Below, piece by piece: positions 9,145 to 18,215 of a stretch of DNA of 64,000 nt. Numbering within the stretch: position 1 is the stretch's first letter; each line of letters opens with the position of its first letter. The position numbers and the translations under genes were made by a program. The notes beneath the pieces are model-generated. The model did no database searches, was not told the origin of the DNA, and saw nothing but the letters and a program-made list of their open reading frames with translations. This DNA comes from CAYJGJ01 sp964367585 (GTDB taxonomy: Bacteria > Bacillota > Clostridia > Peptostreptococcales > Anaerovoracaceae): positions 94,858-158,857 of the forward strand of contig CAYIYH010000003.1 of the NCBI GenBank assembly GCA_964367585.1. The letters are read 5' to 3'.

Positions 9145-9820
9145 AAGTCTTTTCGTCTCCTACTATTTTTCCATCTTCAATTCTAATTATTCTATCCGCA
9201 ATCCTTGCCACTTCGACATCGTGAGTTATCATGATGATAGTTTGCCTGTACTTTTGATTAGCCACTTTTAAAAGTGTTATAATTTCATCACTATTCTTAG
9301 AATCCAAATTGCCTGTCGGTTCATCCGCTAAGATTATTGTGGGATTATTAATCAAGGCTCTTCCGATAGAAGTCCTCTGTTGTTCACCGCCGGACAACTC
9401 ATTAGGCAAGTGATTTATTCTCTTAGTAAGTCCAAGCGTATTAATCAAATCGTTTAAATTTACATTGCTCGTTTTGGAATTATCCAAATCTCTTGGCAAA
9501 GTAATGTTTTCTTTTACTGTCAAAATTGGGATCAAATTATAAAATTGGTATATGAGGCCGACTTGTCTTCTTCTAAATATTGCTAGCTGGTCTCTGTTGA
9601 GTTCAAAAATATTCGTGCCACCAATGTAGACCCTTCCACTCGTCGGCTTATCGACTCCACCGAGCAAATGTAGTAGTGTCGACTTCCCAGAACCACTCGC
9701 TCCGACTATCGCAACGAATTCACCTTTCTTAACACTGAAACTCGTATTGTTGACCGCAGTTATTTCATTTTCACCATTTTTGTAAGTTTTAACTAAATTT
9801 TCTACTTTTAAAATTTCCAT
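9128..9820 (-). CDS. ABC transporter ATP-binding protein (LolD/BceA type)
   Basis: The 230-residue ATPase has Walker A GASGSGKST, Q-loop YQFYNLIPILT, signature LSGGEQQR and Walker B IILADEPTGNLD followed by the switch His in MITHD. The sequence is of the LolD/MacB/BceA class, which pairs with FtsX-type permeases. The ATG is preceded by GGAGGT at 6 bases. It is the first gene of the exporter module and overlaps the permease gene. Confidence 0.93.
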   Translation of the reverse strand: MEILKVENLVKTYKNGENEITAVNNTSFSVKKGEFVAIVGASGSGKSTLLHLLGGVDKPTSGRVYIGGTNIFELNRDQLAIFRRRQVGLIYQFYNLIPILTVKENITLPRDLDNSKTSNVNLNDLINTLGLTKRINHLPNELSGGEQQRTSIGRALINNPTIILADEPTGNLDSKNSDEIITLLKVANQKYRQTIIMITHDVEVARIADRIIRIEDGKIVGDEKTYGSVE

Positions 9821-9897
9821 ATTATTACCTCCGTAGTGAAACTATATCACCTCAGTCTTACAACACCGTGACATTCAAAAAATATTGTAATTATTTA

Positions 9898-9933
9898 TAA
9901 AAAAATGGCGGATACCAGTTATGGCACCCACCA
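9898..9933 (-). terminator. Rho-independent terminator after msrAB
   Basis: Minus-strand RNA forms a 12-base-pair stem (three G-U pairs) with a UAAC loop, 9906-9933, followed by at least seven U. It begins 10 bases after the msrAB stop codon. Confidence 0.88.
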
Positions 9934-9943
9934 AGTTATTTAA

Positions 9944-11077
9944 TTAAAATGTAAATTGATTTATACTTTGCTCATTTAGCACAAGGTGTTGAAGGTGCCC
10001 GTATCCTTCAATTTGCATCTCTTCATAAGGAATGAATCGTAATGCTGCGCCATTAATACAATATCGAAGACCACCCTCATCGCTCGGACCATCTTCAAAA
10101 ACATGTCCCAGATGCGCATCTCCAACACGGCTTTTCACCTCTTTACCTGAAAATATTTCTTCTTTATAAATAACAACATAGTCGGTGATAGGTTTTGTAA
10201 AACTTGGCCATCCAGTACCAGAATCATATTTATCGGCCGAATTGAAAAGCGGTTCTCCTGTCGTTATATCGATATAAATGCCTGGTCTATAGTTATCATC
10301 ATACTCGTGGGTAAAAGCCTGCTCTGTGTCACCGTTTTGGGTAACGTTATATTCAAGTTCCGTCAGCTGCTCTTTCAATTTTTCCGCATCTGGTAATGAA
10401 TAGTCCTCGGCCGAAATTGCTTCGATTTCATTCAAAACACTCATGTCAATATGACAGTATCCATTCACATTCTTTTTTAGATAATCTTGATGATATTCCT
10501 CTGCGAGATAAAAATTATCGAGAGGTACCACTTCAACGACAATCTCTTCCTTGTACTGTGAAGATAGTGTTTCGATATGCTTATCTATAATCTCTTTGTC
10601 GCCATCGTTCTCATAGTATAAACCGGATCGATATTGTGTACCAACGTCGTTACCTTGTTTATTTAGTGTTGTTGGATCTACAACATCAAAAAAATATGCT
10701 AAAAGCTCATCAAGAGTAAGTACTTCGGGATCGTATATGACACGAACCGTTTCAGCGTGTCCTGTATCTTCTCGAATAACTTCTTCATATGTAGGGTCTT
10801 CGGTTTTACCATTTGCATATCCGGAAACGGCGTCATACACACCTGCTATACGAGACATGTATTCTTCAACGCCCCAAAAACATCCGCCTGCTAGGTAAAT
10901 TGTGCTGAGATTTTTTTCTGCCTTTAGTGCTTCAAAATCTATTACTATCTCTGGAATCGCTATATCAGAATGTCCTACATCTACTTGCTGTGAATCACTG
11001 CCGGTTGAACAACCAACCAGTAATCCGACGGTTATCACACCCACCACAAATGTTTTAAATAACTTTAAATTTAACAT
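9944..11077 (-). CDS. msrAB: Exported peptide methionine sulfoxide reductase MsrAB (lipoprotein)
   Basis: This is a fusion of MsrA (catalytic Cys in AGGCFWGVEEY) and MsrB (SGTGWPSFTKPI and RYCINGAALRF). The MsrB part lacks the zinc-binding CxxC pairs. It repairs both stereoisomers of methionine sulfoxide in proteins. The N-terminus is a lipoprotein signal: a basic start, a hydrophobic stretch and the lipobox LLVGC, so the enzyme should act outside the membrane. The frame is open to 11089, but AAAGG would touch that ATG, and the next in-frame ATG at 11075-11077 has better spacing. A second, unexported MsrAB lies at 23810-24856. Confidence 0.93.
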   Translation of the reverse strand: MLNLKLFKTFVVGVITVGLLVGCSTGSDSQQVDVGHSDIAIPEIVIDFEALKAEKNLSTIYLAGGCFWGVEEYMSRIAGVYDAVSGYANGKTEDPTYEEVIREDTGHAETVRVIYDPEVLTLDELLAYFFDVVDPTTLNKQGNDVGTQYRSGLYYENDGDKEIIDKHIETLSSQYKEEIVVEVVPLDNFYLAEEYHQDYLKKNVNGYCHIDMSVLNEIEAISAEDYSLPDAEKLKEQLTELEYNVTQNGDTEQAFTHEYDDNYRPGIYIDITTGEPLFNSADKYDSGTGWPSFTKPITDYVVIYKEEIFSGKEVKSRVGDAHLGHVFEDGPSDEGGLRYCINGAALRFIPYEEMQIEGYGHLQHLVLNEQSINQFTF

Positions 11078-11183
11078 AATGCTTACCATTCCTTTCCGAA
11101 AAGATTGATATATTGCTATTCTTTTTTTGAGGTCACACTGTCGTGTTAATTTATCTGTTATTATATGCGGGCTGATTGCTTTC

Positions 11184-11209
11184 TAATTATGGCGAATTCG
11201 CCATAATTA
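11184..11209. repeat. Perfect 26-bp palindrome after the RNA helicase gene
   Basis: Arms of 13 bases (TAATTATGGCGAA and its complement) meet with no spacer, 3 bases after the helicase stop codon. In RNA it would give a stem with an AAUU loop but no U-tract, so it is at best a weak terminator or an RNA-stabilising hairpin. Confidence 0.6.
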
Positions 11210-11211
11210 AT

Positions 11212-12723
11212 TTATCTATTTTTACTCCGTTGATTTTTTTTGTTTCCGCTTTTATGCTCCTGGTAGGATTTTTTGTTCTGATATCCTTCTTTTCCTTTAG
11301 AACCGCCATGTGCATCTTTACCTTTTCCGTGACCACGTGAACGATTTCTAGAAGACCTTCTTCCCGAATCAGAAAAATTGCTTTTTTCAAATTTAATAGG
11401 CTTTAAGCTTGCACGCATAGCGTCACTTTCAGCAAATGCTAGACTCATTGCTGAAATTGCAAGCTGTTCAGGGGTATATCCTTCTTCTTGTAGTTGTACC
11501 AACATTTCATCATATTTAGGAAGGGCCGTATTAGTTAAAGCTCTTCTCATGGAGGATAGGTTTCCGATTGAACTTTTTTGTGTAACATCAGAGAATGAAG
11601 GTAAAGGCATAGTCTTAATAGTTGATTTCGTCTGAGATACAATATCTAATAAAGTATTAACTTGACGTCTACTAGTACAAAGAGTTATTGCCTTACCCGA
11701 TTTTCCAACTCTACCAGTTCTGCCAATACGATGGGTATAGTATTCAGCGTTTTGTGGCATATCAAAATTAAACACATATTCTACGTCATTCACGTCGATC
11801 CCTCTAGCCGCAACATCCGTGGCAACTAGAATTGAGGTTTTGCCGAATCTGAACCTATTCATGACATTAGTTCTTTGAGCCTGTCTAAGGTCTCCATGGA
11901 TTCCATCGGCTTCAATTCCTAATGTATTTAAATGCGCAGTCAAATCTTCCGCCATTTTTTTTGTGTTACAAAAAATAATAGCTAGTGAAGGCTCGTAATA
12001 ATGAAGTAAAATACTCAATGCATCAATCTTTTGATTTGATGGAACTTCAACATAACTTTGCGCGATATTTTCTACTGTCATTGCTTTAGCTTTAGTTTTT
12101 AATATTTCGGGATTTTTTTGAAACTCTTTTGTAATCGACAAGATTCCCGCAGGCATTGTTGCCGAGAAAAGTATAGTTTGTCTTTCTTCGGGAGTATCTT
12201 GAAGTATAGTTTCCATATCCTCTTTGAAGCCCATAGATAACATTTCGTCTGCTTCGTCTAAAACTACCATTTTTATTTCGTCAAGTTTAAGCGTGCCGCG
12301 ACGCATGTGATCCATAACTCGTCCTGGAGTTCCAACTACAATATTTGCCTTTCTCAATTGAGCAAATTGCTTATCAAGAGAAGCTCCTCCATAAATTTCA
12401 GAAACGTACATATACTCAGTATGTTTTACTAGTTTTCTAATTACGTCTGCAACTTGCTGAGCTAATTCTCGCGTCGGACATAGTACTAATGCTTGTGGTG
12501 CTGATTTTTTATTTTTACTTGGATCAATTATTTCAGTTAGTGGTATAGAAAAGGCTAATGTCTTTCCTGTTCCTGTTTGAGAACGGCCAATTACGTCTAC
12601 ACCAGTTCTAATTAATGGGATTGCTTTTTCTTGGATTTCTGTCGGGTTAATAAATCCTACTTCATCCATAGCAATCTGGATATTTGGGAGTAGGTCAAAT
12701 TCTTTGAATGTACTGTTTGTCAC
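11212..12723 (-). CDS. DEAD-box ATP-dependent RNA helicase
   Basis: The 503-residue protein has the Q motif (FINPTEIQEKAIP), motif I SQTGTGKT, motif Ib TPGR, motif II VLDEADEM, motif III SAT, motif V ATDVAARGIDV and motif VI HRIGRTGR. A basic, Gly/Ser/Lys-rich tail from about residue 445 probably binds RNA. It resembles CshA/DeaD helicases, which unwind structured RNA in ribosome assembly, RNA decay and cold growth. The start is GTG with GAGGA upstream. Confidence 0.95.
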   Translation of the reverse strand: MTNSTFKEFDLLPNIQIAMDEVGFINPTEIQEKAIPLIRTGVDVIGRSQTGTGKTLAFSIPLTEIIDPSKNKKSAPQALVLCPTRELAQQVADVIRKLVKHTEYMYVSEIYGGASLDKQFAQLRKANIVVGTPGRVMDHMRRGTLKLDEIKMVVLDEADEMLSMGFKEDMETILQDTPEERQTILFSATMPAGILSITKEFQKNPEILKTKAKAMTVENIAQSYVEVPSNQKIDALSILLHYYEPSLAIIFCNTKKMAEDLTAHLNTLGIEADGIHGDLRQAQRTNVMNRFRFGKTSILVATDVAARGIDVNDVEYVFNFDMPQNAEYYTHRIGRTGRVGKSGKAITLCTSRRQVNTLLDIVSQTKSTIKTMPLPSFSDVTQKSSIGNLSSMRRALTNTALPKYDEMLVQLQEEGYTPEQLAISAMSLAFAESDAMRASLKPIKFEKSNFSDSGRRSSRNRSRGHGKGKDAHGGSKGKEGYQNKKSYQEHKSGNKKNQRSKNR

Positions 12724-12772
12724 TTTTCCTCATTTCATGTTTATATTTTTAAAATACTAAACTCTTAAATAT

Positions 12773-12802
12773 AAAAAACGAGGAGCAATTTCCTCGTTTT
12801 TT
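12773..12802 (-). terminator. Hairpin terminator upstream of the helicase gene
   Basis: An AACGAGGA/TCCTCGTT stem is flanked by runs of A and T on both sides, so it can terminate in either direction. It lies 50 bases upstream of the helicase start and about 210 bases after the MFS gene, so it most simply ends the five-gene operon. It could also sit in the helicase leader. Confidence 0.7.
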
Positions 12803-12949
12803 CAGTTTCTCGGTTCTTACTATCATAGTTTATCATAAAAATGATTGAAAAGTCAAGGGCAAAGAGATCTGGGGGCGCACAATACGGTCTGAATACAGTT
12901 TTCATGCTATTTTATTCACTTCTTCTTTTCCTCAAAATTTCTATTCACC

Positions 12950-12983
12950 TGTACCCATGGAAAAATTTTTTTCCATGGGTACA
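12950..12983. repeat. 34-bp near-perfect palindrome downstream of the TetR-linked operon
   Basis: Two exactly complementary 16-base arms (TGTACCCATGGAAAAA at 12950-12965 and its complement at 12968-12983) are separated by TT. It lies 27 bases beyond the MFS stop codon. No U-run follows on either strand, so it does not look like an ordinary terminator. It may be an RNA-stabilising hairpin or a protein site. Confidence 0.75.
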
Positions 12984-13010
12984 AATAATAAAATTTACTA
13001 TATTTCAGAT

Positions 13011-14234
13011 TTATTCATCTATGACATACTCTATCTTAATCCCTCGAAACACAGCAAACAAAATAAGAAGAATAATTAAAAACAATCCCCAAATAGGTCG
13101 ATAACTTCCCATCATCTCATAAATCAAATTGGAAATTACTCCTCCAAGAGAATTGACCACTCCAGTTAAAAGCACCATTCGAGAGTAAATACTTGTATAA
13201 TCCTTTCCTCCAAAAATTTCTCCAACAAGCAATGGAAGCAAAATATCTCCTACCCCTCCCATCATTAAACCAAAGAAAAATGTAAAAAGTACTAGAAAAT
13301 ACATATTTTCTACGAAGTACAACATAACAATAGAGCCTACCATCATGCTCCACAGTAGGTTTATCATAGTTTTATGACCAAAACGATCATATAAACTACC
13401 TATTCCGACTTTTCCCATCATCATAAGCCCCAACAACAACGACATAACAGTAGCGGTGGTACTGTAGGAATAGCCAATATCCATCAGGTATGTAGGTATA
13501 TTGGCATAAACTCCCATCAAAACGAATCCTAGCAAACTCATCCCACACAGCATTTTCCGATAGGAACGCGTTCGCCTTGCCTCGACCAGAAGGATACCTG
13601 CATACAGAGGGGTGTGTTCTTTTTTTCTTGTTCCTTGAAATCCAAAGGGAGTTAGTCCTTTATCCTCTGGTCGGTCAAAAATACTCAAAGCAATGATAAT
13701 CGTCATTACCATTGCAACGGCAGCATAGTATGCGTAAGTGGTTTTCCAACCATAGTATTCTATAGTAAAAGCTGCAAGTTGATTAAAAATCATTCCGCCC
13801 AAGCCAGTACCTGCCATTGCAATTCCCAATGCCATACCACTTTTATCGGCAAACCATTGGTTAATTAACACAGAAATCGAAATTCCCGAAATCATAGATA
13901 ATCCACAACCAATTATAATCGTCCCACAATAAAAAAAGAAGATATTAGGTGCTAAGTAGTAACACAAACATCCCAGAGATACAATAATTTCACCTAAAAG
14001 AAATGTTCGTTTTACTTGTATCTTTTTGAGCATCTTTCCTACTACAGGAGCCATAAACATTATGGATAATCCCATAATAGTAAAATTTACAGAAAAGCTA
14101 GCTCTGGATATTTCATAAGTATTACATACTTCCAATAAAAATAGATTCGCGGTGTTCAAAACCATGCCGTATGAAGCAGCCACAGGAATCACCCCCAAAA
14201 CTAGCATAATCCAGCTATAATGTATTTTCTTCAC
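13011..14234 (-). CDS. Major facilitator superfamily transporter (monocarboxylate/oxalate-like)
   Basis: The 407-residue protein is hydrophobic throughout, with about 12 membrane segments and a central charged loop (DRPEDKGLTPFGFQGTRKKEH). The start HYSWIMLVLGVIPVAASYGMVLNTANLFL and the SLYDRFGHK loop fit MFS carriers of the monocarboxylate/oxalate:formate type. The GTG start overlaps the stop codon of the peptidase gene by one base, so the two are translationally coupled. It is the last gene of the TetR-linked operon and may export a product or import a second substrate. Confidence 0.88.
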   Translation of the reverse strand: MKKIHYSWIMLVLGVIPVAASYGMVLNTANLFLLEVCNTYEISRASFSVNFTIMGLSIMFMAPVVGKMLKKIQVKRTFLLGEIIVSLGCLCYYLAPNIFFFYCGTIIIGCGLSMISGISISVLINQWFADKSGMALGIAMAGTGLGGMIFNQLAAFTIEYYGWKTTYAYYAAVAMVMTIIIALSIFDRPEDKGLTPFGFQGTRKKEHTPLYAGILLVEARRTRSYRKMLCGMSLLGFVLMGVYANIPTYLMDIGYSYSTTATVMSLLLGLMMMGKVGIGSLYDRFGHKTMINLLWSMMVGSIVMLYFVENMYFLVLFTFFFGLMMGGVGDILLPLLVGEIFGGKDYTSIYSRMVLLTGVVNSLGGVISNLIYEMMGSYRPIWGLFLIILLILFAVFRGIKIEYVIDE

Positions 14235-15739
14235 TAGTGATTTCCTCTAGAGCCATATATTCTCTCGTATTTTTCATTTAAATAGTTTAAATATGCCTGT
14301 ACAGAAAGCTCTCTACCCGTGACCTTTTTAATAATATCTTTCGGGGTATAAACACTGCCTCCTGGATACACATTTTCTTTCAACCAGTGAAGCATTGGCT
14401 CCATATTGCCCTCTTTTACCTTATCAATTACACTAGGTGCAACTTCCTTTATATGCATCCAAATCTGTGCTCCATACAAATTTCCTACAGCATAACCTTG
14501 AAAATATCCAATATATCCCAATGCCCAGTGAGGATCTTGCAAGACACCTGTTCTATAATCTTGTGATTCTATTCCAAAATATTCTTTAAGTTTTTCATTC
14601 CATCTCTTTGGTAGCTCGTCCATAGTTAAATTGCCATCTAATAATTCTTTTTCTAATTCGTACCGCATAATGATATGCAAGGAATACGTAACTTCATCCG
14701 CGTATACACGAATCAAGGAAGGCTTCACTTTGTTAATCATTCTAATGAAACACGAAAAATCTGTGGAAGTAAGCTTAGGAAAAAGTTCTTGAACTTTTGG
14801 GTAAATAGGCTTCCAAAACTCCTCACTTCGACCAACTATATTCTCAAAAAATCTTGACTGCGACTCATGCATCATGCCTAAGTGCCCTCTCCAGTGCATT
14901 GTATCCTTTAAAGATGTCTCATGTTGTTGGAAGTAAATCGCATGCCCTCCTTCGTGGAGCATTCCAAATACCGCTCCCGCGAAACTATCATATTCATTGA
15001 GGATTCTTACATCATCAGGGCCTAATGGCAAACACATAGGATGCAGAGCTTCTCCATATCCACCACGGGTTGCATCGTACCCCATGTGCTCTACTAAAAA
15101 AATACAGAGACTTTTCAGTTCTTCTTTCGACGATTTCTCCCATAGCAAGGAATCGTCTACTTTTTCGCAAGACTCCACTCTTCTTTTGCATAGCTCTAAC
15201 AAACCTACCTTTAACTCATCAAACAATTCATCAATTTCTCTCATAGAGTAATCCCATTCTGTTTCTTTTAATACATGCTCAAAAACAGAACCATTATCTA
15301 TTCCATATATTTTTTTTTTCAAGTAAAACAGTTCATCCAGCGTTTCCATTGATGTTTGATATATATTCTCTCGGTATTCACGACGCCAAGCATCTTGAGC
15401 GGAAAGTGATTTTTCTTGCCATTCACGACAATACTCCGCTGACACTCCAATCGCGTCCTCTCTAAGACGCTTTAGTTCTCGCACAGTTGCACTATCAACT
15501 GCGGATTCTATTTTTTTCGTCGAAAAAAATTCTAAACATTCTTCTAACTCGCGTGATATATACAATTTATTTAATTGTGATTTTAAGGTCGTCACCATAT
15601 TTTCTCGATATGGTTTTGCTTCTTGAGAAATCGATTCTGAACATAAATCCCACATTAAAAAATAATAAGTACTATTTAAGCGGTCACTTTCTAATGCAAT
15701 ATCTCTAATTTTTTTTAGGTATTCATTGTATATTTCCAT
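14234..15739 (-). CDS. M32-family metallocarboxypeptidase (carboxypeptidase Taq type)
   Basis: The protein carries the M32 zinc site HEGGH (His266 and His270, counted from the start of the open frame) and the third ligand in HESQSR (Glu296). The C-terminal motifs NKVKPSLIRVYADEVTYSLHIIMRYELE and GYFQGYAVGNLYGAQI are also typical, as is the length of about 500 residues. The family removes C-terminal amino acids from peptides in the cytoplasm. The frame opens at a GTG at 15751, but AAGGTG lies 10 bases before the ATG at 15739, which is preferred. It sits in an operon with two transporters and an aldehyde dehydrogenase, an unusual setting that suggests the imported compound has a peptide bond. 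Confidence 0.93.
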   Translation of the reverse strand: MEIYNEYLKKIRDIALESDRLNSTYYFLMWDLCSESISQEAKPYRENMVTTLKSQLNKLYISRELEECLEFFSTKKIESAVDSATVRELKRLREDAIGVSAEYCREWQEKSLSAQDAWRREYRENIYQTSMETLDELFYLKKKIYGIDNGSVFEHVLKETEWDYSMREIDELFDELKVGLLELCKRRVESCEKVDDSLLWEKSSKEELKSLCIFLVEHMGYDATRGGYGEALHPMCLPLGPDDVRILNEYDSFAGAVFGMLHEGGHAIYFQQHETSLKDTMHWRGHLGMMHESQSRFFENIVGRSEEFWKPIYPKVQELFPKLTSTDFSCFIRMINKVKPSLIRVYADEVTYSLHIIMRYELEKELLDGNLTMDELPKRWNEKLKEYFGIESQDYRTGVLQDPHWALGYIGYFQGYAVGNLYGAQIWMHIKEVAPSVIDKVKEGNMEPMLHWLKENVYPGGSVYTPKDIIKKVTGRELSVQAYLNYLNEKYERIYGSRGNH

Positions 15740-15763
15740 TGCTAGCTTCACCTTTCTTTTAGA

Positions 15764-16741
15764 TTATTCACTTTCATCAAAATAACAAGCTCTAAAACCA
15801 ACATCAAAATACGAATCGTCTTTTTGCATATAAAACCCACAAGAAAACACTCCGGCCATTTCCCGATTTACCCAATAACCACCTCGTATAGGAAAACGCT
15901 CTCCATTCTCTATGCCCCAAATCGCGTCATCTTCTCGGACGTCATCTACGGGATATAGACACATAGCCTGCAAAGAATTCTTCTGCGAAAACTCTGCATC
16001 TTTTCCTGTTTCTTTAAAATGGGCGAACAGCAGTTGATTTTCTTCTGAATATTCCTCAGAACGAGATATCAGTGGATGTTCAAGGCCAAGCGATTTCCAT
16101 GAAGCTCCCTCCGAGCACTCTTCTAGGAGTTGAATTTCACCGTTCACCATTTTCACTCCGTCAAGCATTTCCCACACATTCCCATTCATATCATAAATTC
16201 CAAATCCTGTATGGTCATGAGTCCAACTTTCTGGACCGGAACCGGTTGCTACTCTCATTGGCGGACCGATTTCTCCCTCTGGAGTATGCGCATCAAGTGA
16301 AATCAAAACCCCACGTTCATGAGTCATTTCATAATCTCCCCCCTGAAAATTATTTCCTCTAGGAAGGGTATTATTTTTAAGACTCCATAATGCGACAGCT
16401 GACCACTCTGAATTTGTCATAAGGTGCCAACCTTCTCCTTTATTTTCGCAGAACTCCTTTGCTTGAGAAAAAGAGTATAAGACGGCTGGATCTTTATATG
16501 GAAGACTATAACTACATTCTCCGTCTACAACATTTTGATATTTGCTAACATAAAGACATTCTCGTTCCTTTCCTTTATAGAAAAATCCAGGATGAGTTAC
16601 TTCAGGTCCGCCGGAAATAACATCAGAAATCTTAAATTTAGGAATACGCACCATAATACTTCCCTTATTTCGATAGTCGTATAGTATGGTATTTTTCCCT
16701 CCGGATACCGCTTCTATCATATTTTTTTCGCACTGGTCCAT
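15764..16741 (-). CDS. SUMF1/FGE-like C-type-lectin-fold protein
   Basis: The 325-residue protein has features of the formylglycine-generating-enzyme / EgtB / PvdO fold: HLMTNSEWSAVALWS, GFGIYDMNGNVWEML and the C-terminal GGYWVNREMAGVFSCGFY with DVGFRACYF. There is no signal peptide. The paired active-site cysteines of true formylglycine-generating enzymes are not recognisable. The C-terminal pattern GGYW-x6-GVF ... GFRA also resembles variable proteins of diversity-generating retroelements, but no reverse transcriptase is present. It lies between the symporter and peptidase genes with short gaps. A ligand-binding or amino-acid-modifying role is possible; the function is open. The ATG has AGGAGAGA upstream. 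Confidence 0.75.
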   Translation of the reverse strand: MDQCEKNMIEAVSGGKNTILYDYRNKGSIMVRIPKFKISDVISGGPEVTHPGFFYKGKERECLYVSKYQNVVDGECSYSLPYKDPAVLYSFSQAKEFCENKGEGWHLMTNSEWSAVALWSLKNNTLPRGNNFQGGDYEMTHERGVLISLDAHTPEGEIGPPMRVATGSGPESWTHDHTGFGIYDMNGNVWEMLDGVKMVNGEIQLLEECSEGASWKSLGLEHPLISRSEEYSEENQLLFAHFKETGKDAEFSQKNSLQAMCLYPVDDVREDDAIWGIENGERFPIRGGYWVNREMAGVFSCGFYMQKDDSYFDVGFRACYFDESE

Positions 16742-16758
16742 ATTATATCTCTCTCCTT

Positions 16759-18174
16759 TTAAAGAATTTCTTCAAAGCCGTCTGTTGTATATTCCTTACC
16801 ATCTCTCTTCAATAACAGTGCCTCTTGTAATGATTGAAAGTTCTCTTTGTTTACCTTGTAAAGAAATATAAAAACAATTCCAATCAATGTAGCTACAGCA
16901 GGAAGGCCACCGCCTACAAATCTCAACATAGAAACAACTTCCTGAGGTTGTGATGTTAATGTAGCATCCATATTAACAATTTCGAGAAGCATTCCTCCGG
17001 CCCACATGCCAACGGCAACTCCCAATTTCATAATAAAACTATTTAGTGAAATCAACTGTCCATCGCGACGTTTACCATTTTTAAATTCGTCAATTTCTAC
17101 AATATCAAAATTCAAAGAATATATTAAAATCCAAAAGGCTGTATTCCCAATCATAGTTATTGCCATTGTAGCAACAGTAGTAGTAAAATTCATAAGCCCG
17201 AATGTCAAATACAAAGAAGATGCCGTCATAAGAATCATTCCAAGTAGCATGCAATTTTTCTTGCCAATTTTCAATGCTAAATTACCAATAGGTACAGCAG
17301 CCAAAATATGCAAAACCGTCGGAACTAAAGGAACCAAGGCAATAGTAGCATAATCTAAATTTACTACATACAAATAATAGAACGTTAAACTACTTGCACT
17401 AATGCCTATTACAAAGTTCATAGTAAAAGAAGTAAAAACAATATAGCGATATTGCTTTAATTTAAACAATCCTAAATATTCCGCGATTGGATTTCCACCA
17501 TTTTGCTTTTCACTAACTACTGTTTCATTTTTAACTATCTCTTTGCCTTTCAACAATAATGCAGATGTCATATAGCAGAAGATAACAAATATACCCAAAG
17601 CAATTGCAATAAGGCTCCATGCCTTTATATCACTCATATTTCTATTTAATAGAAATTCTAATGCCAACATAACACCACTAGTTAATATAATAGAACCTAA
17701 ATTAGAAAACGTCGTAGTTGCGGTTCTTAACTTTGTTCTTTCATCATAGTCGTCTGTGATTTCTGAGGCCAAAGAAATATAGGGTATGTCGGTCGCTGTA
17801 AAAAATGTCCAGAATAAAATATTTGCGATAAATATATAGACTATTTTAGCGTTACCTTGTAACCCTATATCGGTAAATAACATTATTATCGAAAGCCCTA
17901 AGGGAACACATGCAAACATCATGAAGGGAACTCTTTTTCCGTATTTATTCCCTTTAAATTTGTCACTCAAATACCCTATAATAGGATCGGTAATAGCATC
18001 CCAAAAAACAGCAAACATAGACAATGTTCCCGCGATACCGGGACTTACTCCAGCAGCACTAGTTAAAAAGAAAATAAAATACATGTAAAATAAATTAATT
18101 GCAACAACTTGGCCTGCACCACCAATTCCATAACCTACAATGCTAGACATGCTTAGCTTTTGTTTCATATTCAT
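16759..18174 (-). CDS. GPH-family (MelB-like) sodium symporter
   Basis: The 471-residue membrane protein has the glycoside-pentoside-hexuronide:cation symporter pattern: GYGIGGAGQVVAINLFYMYF at the start, FAVFWDAITDPIIGYLSDKFKGNKYGKRVPFMMF with the cation-site Asp residues, and TDIPYISLASEITDDYDERTKL. About 12 membrane segments are expected. The family imports sugars and related compounds with Na+ or H+. It follows the aldehyde dehydrogenase gene by 41 bases and is probably the uptake system of the operon. The ATG is preceded by AAGGAGG. Confidence 0.92.
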   Translation of the reverse strand: MNMKQKLSMSSIVGYGIGGAGQVVAINLFYMYFIFFLTSAAGVSPGIAGTLSMFAVFWDAITDPIIGYLSDKFKGNKYGKRVPFMMFACVPLGLSIIMLFTDIGLQGNAKIVYIFIANILFWTFFTATDIPYISLASEITDDYDERTKLRTATTTFSNLGSIILTSGVMLALEFLLNRNMSDIKAWSLIAIALGIFVIFCYMTSALLLKGKEIVKNETVVSEKQNGGNPIAEYLGLFKLKQYRYIVFTSFTMNFVIGISASSLTFYYLYVVNLDYATIALVPLVPTVLHILAAVPIGNLALKIGKKNCMLLGMILMTASSLYLTFGLMNFTTTVATMAITMIGNTAFWILIYSLNFDIVEIDEFKNGKRRDGQLISLNSFIMKLGVAVGMWAGGMLLEIVNMDATLTSQPQEVVSMLRFVGGGLPAVATLIGIVFIFLYKVNKENFQSLQEALLLKRDGKEYTTDGFEEIL

Positions 18175-18215
18175 CTTTCTCCTCCTTAATTTAACAATAT
18201 TATATCTATTACATT

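Noticed and set aside
11187..11390. A 67-codon frame overlapping the end of the helicase gene
   Set aside because: It is a shifted reading of the helicase's basic tail, without a ribosome site of its own.
15764..16741. Diversity-generating retroelement
   Set aside because: Only a fold resemblance of the target-like protein exists; no reverse transcriptase, accessory protein or template repeat is in the window.
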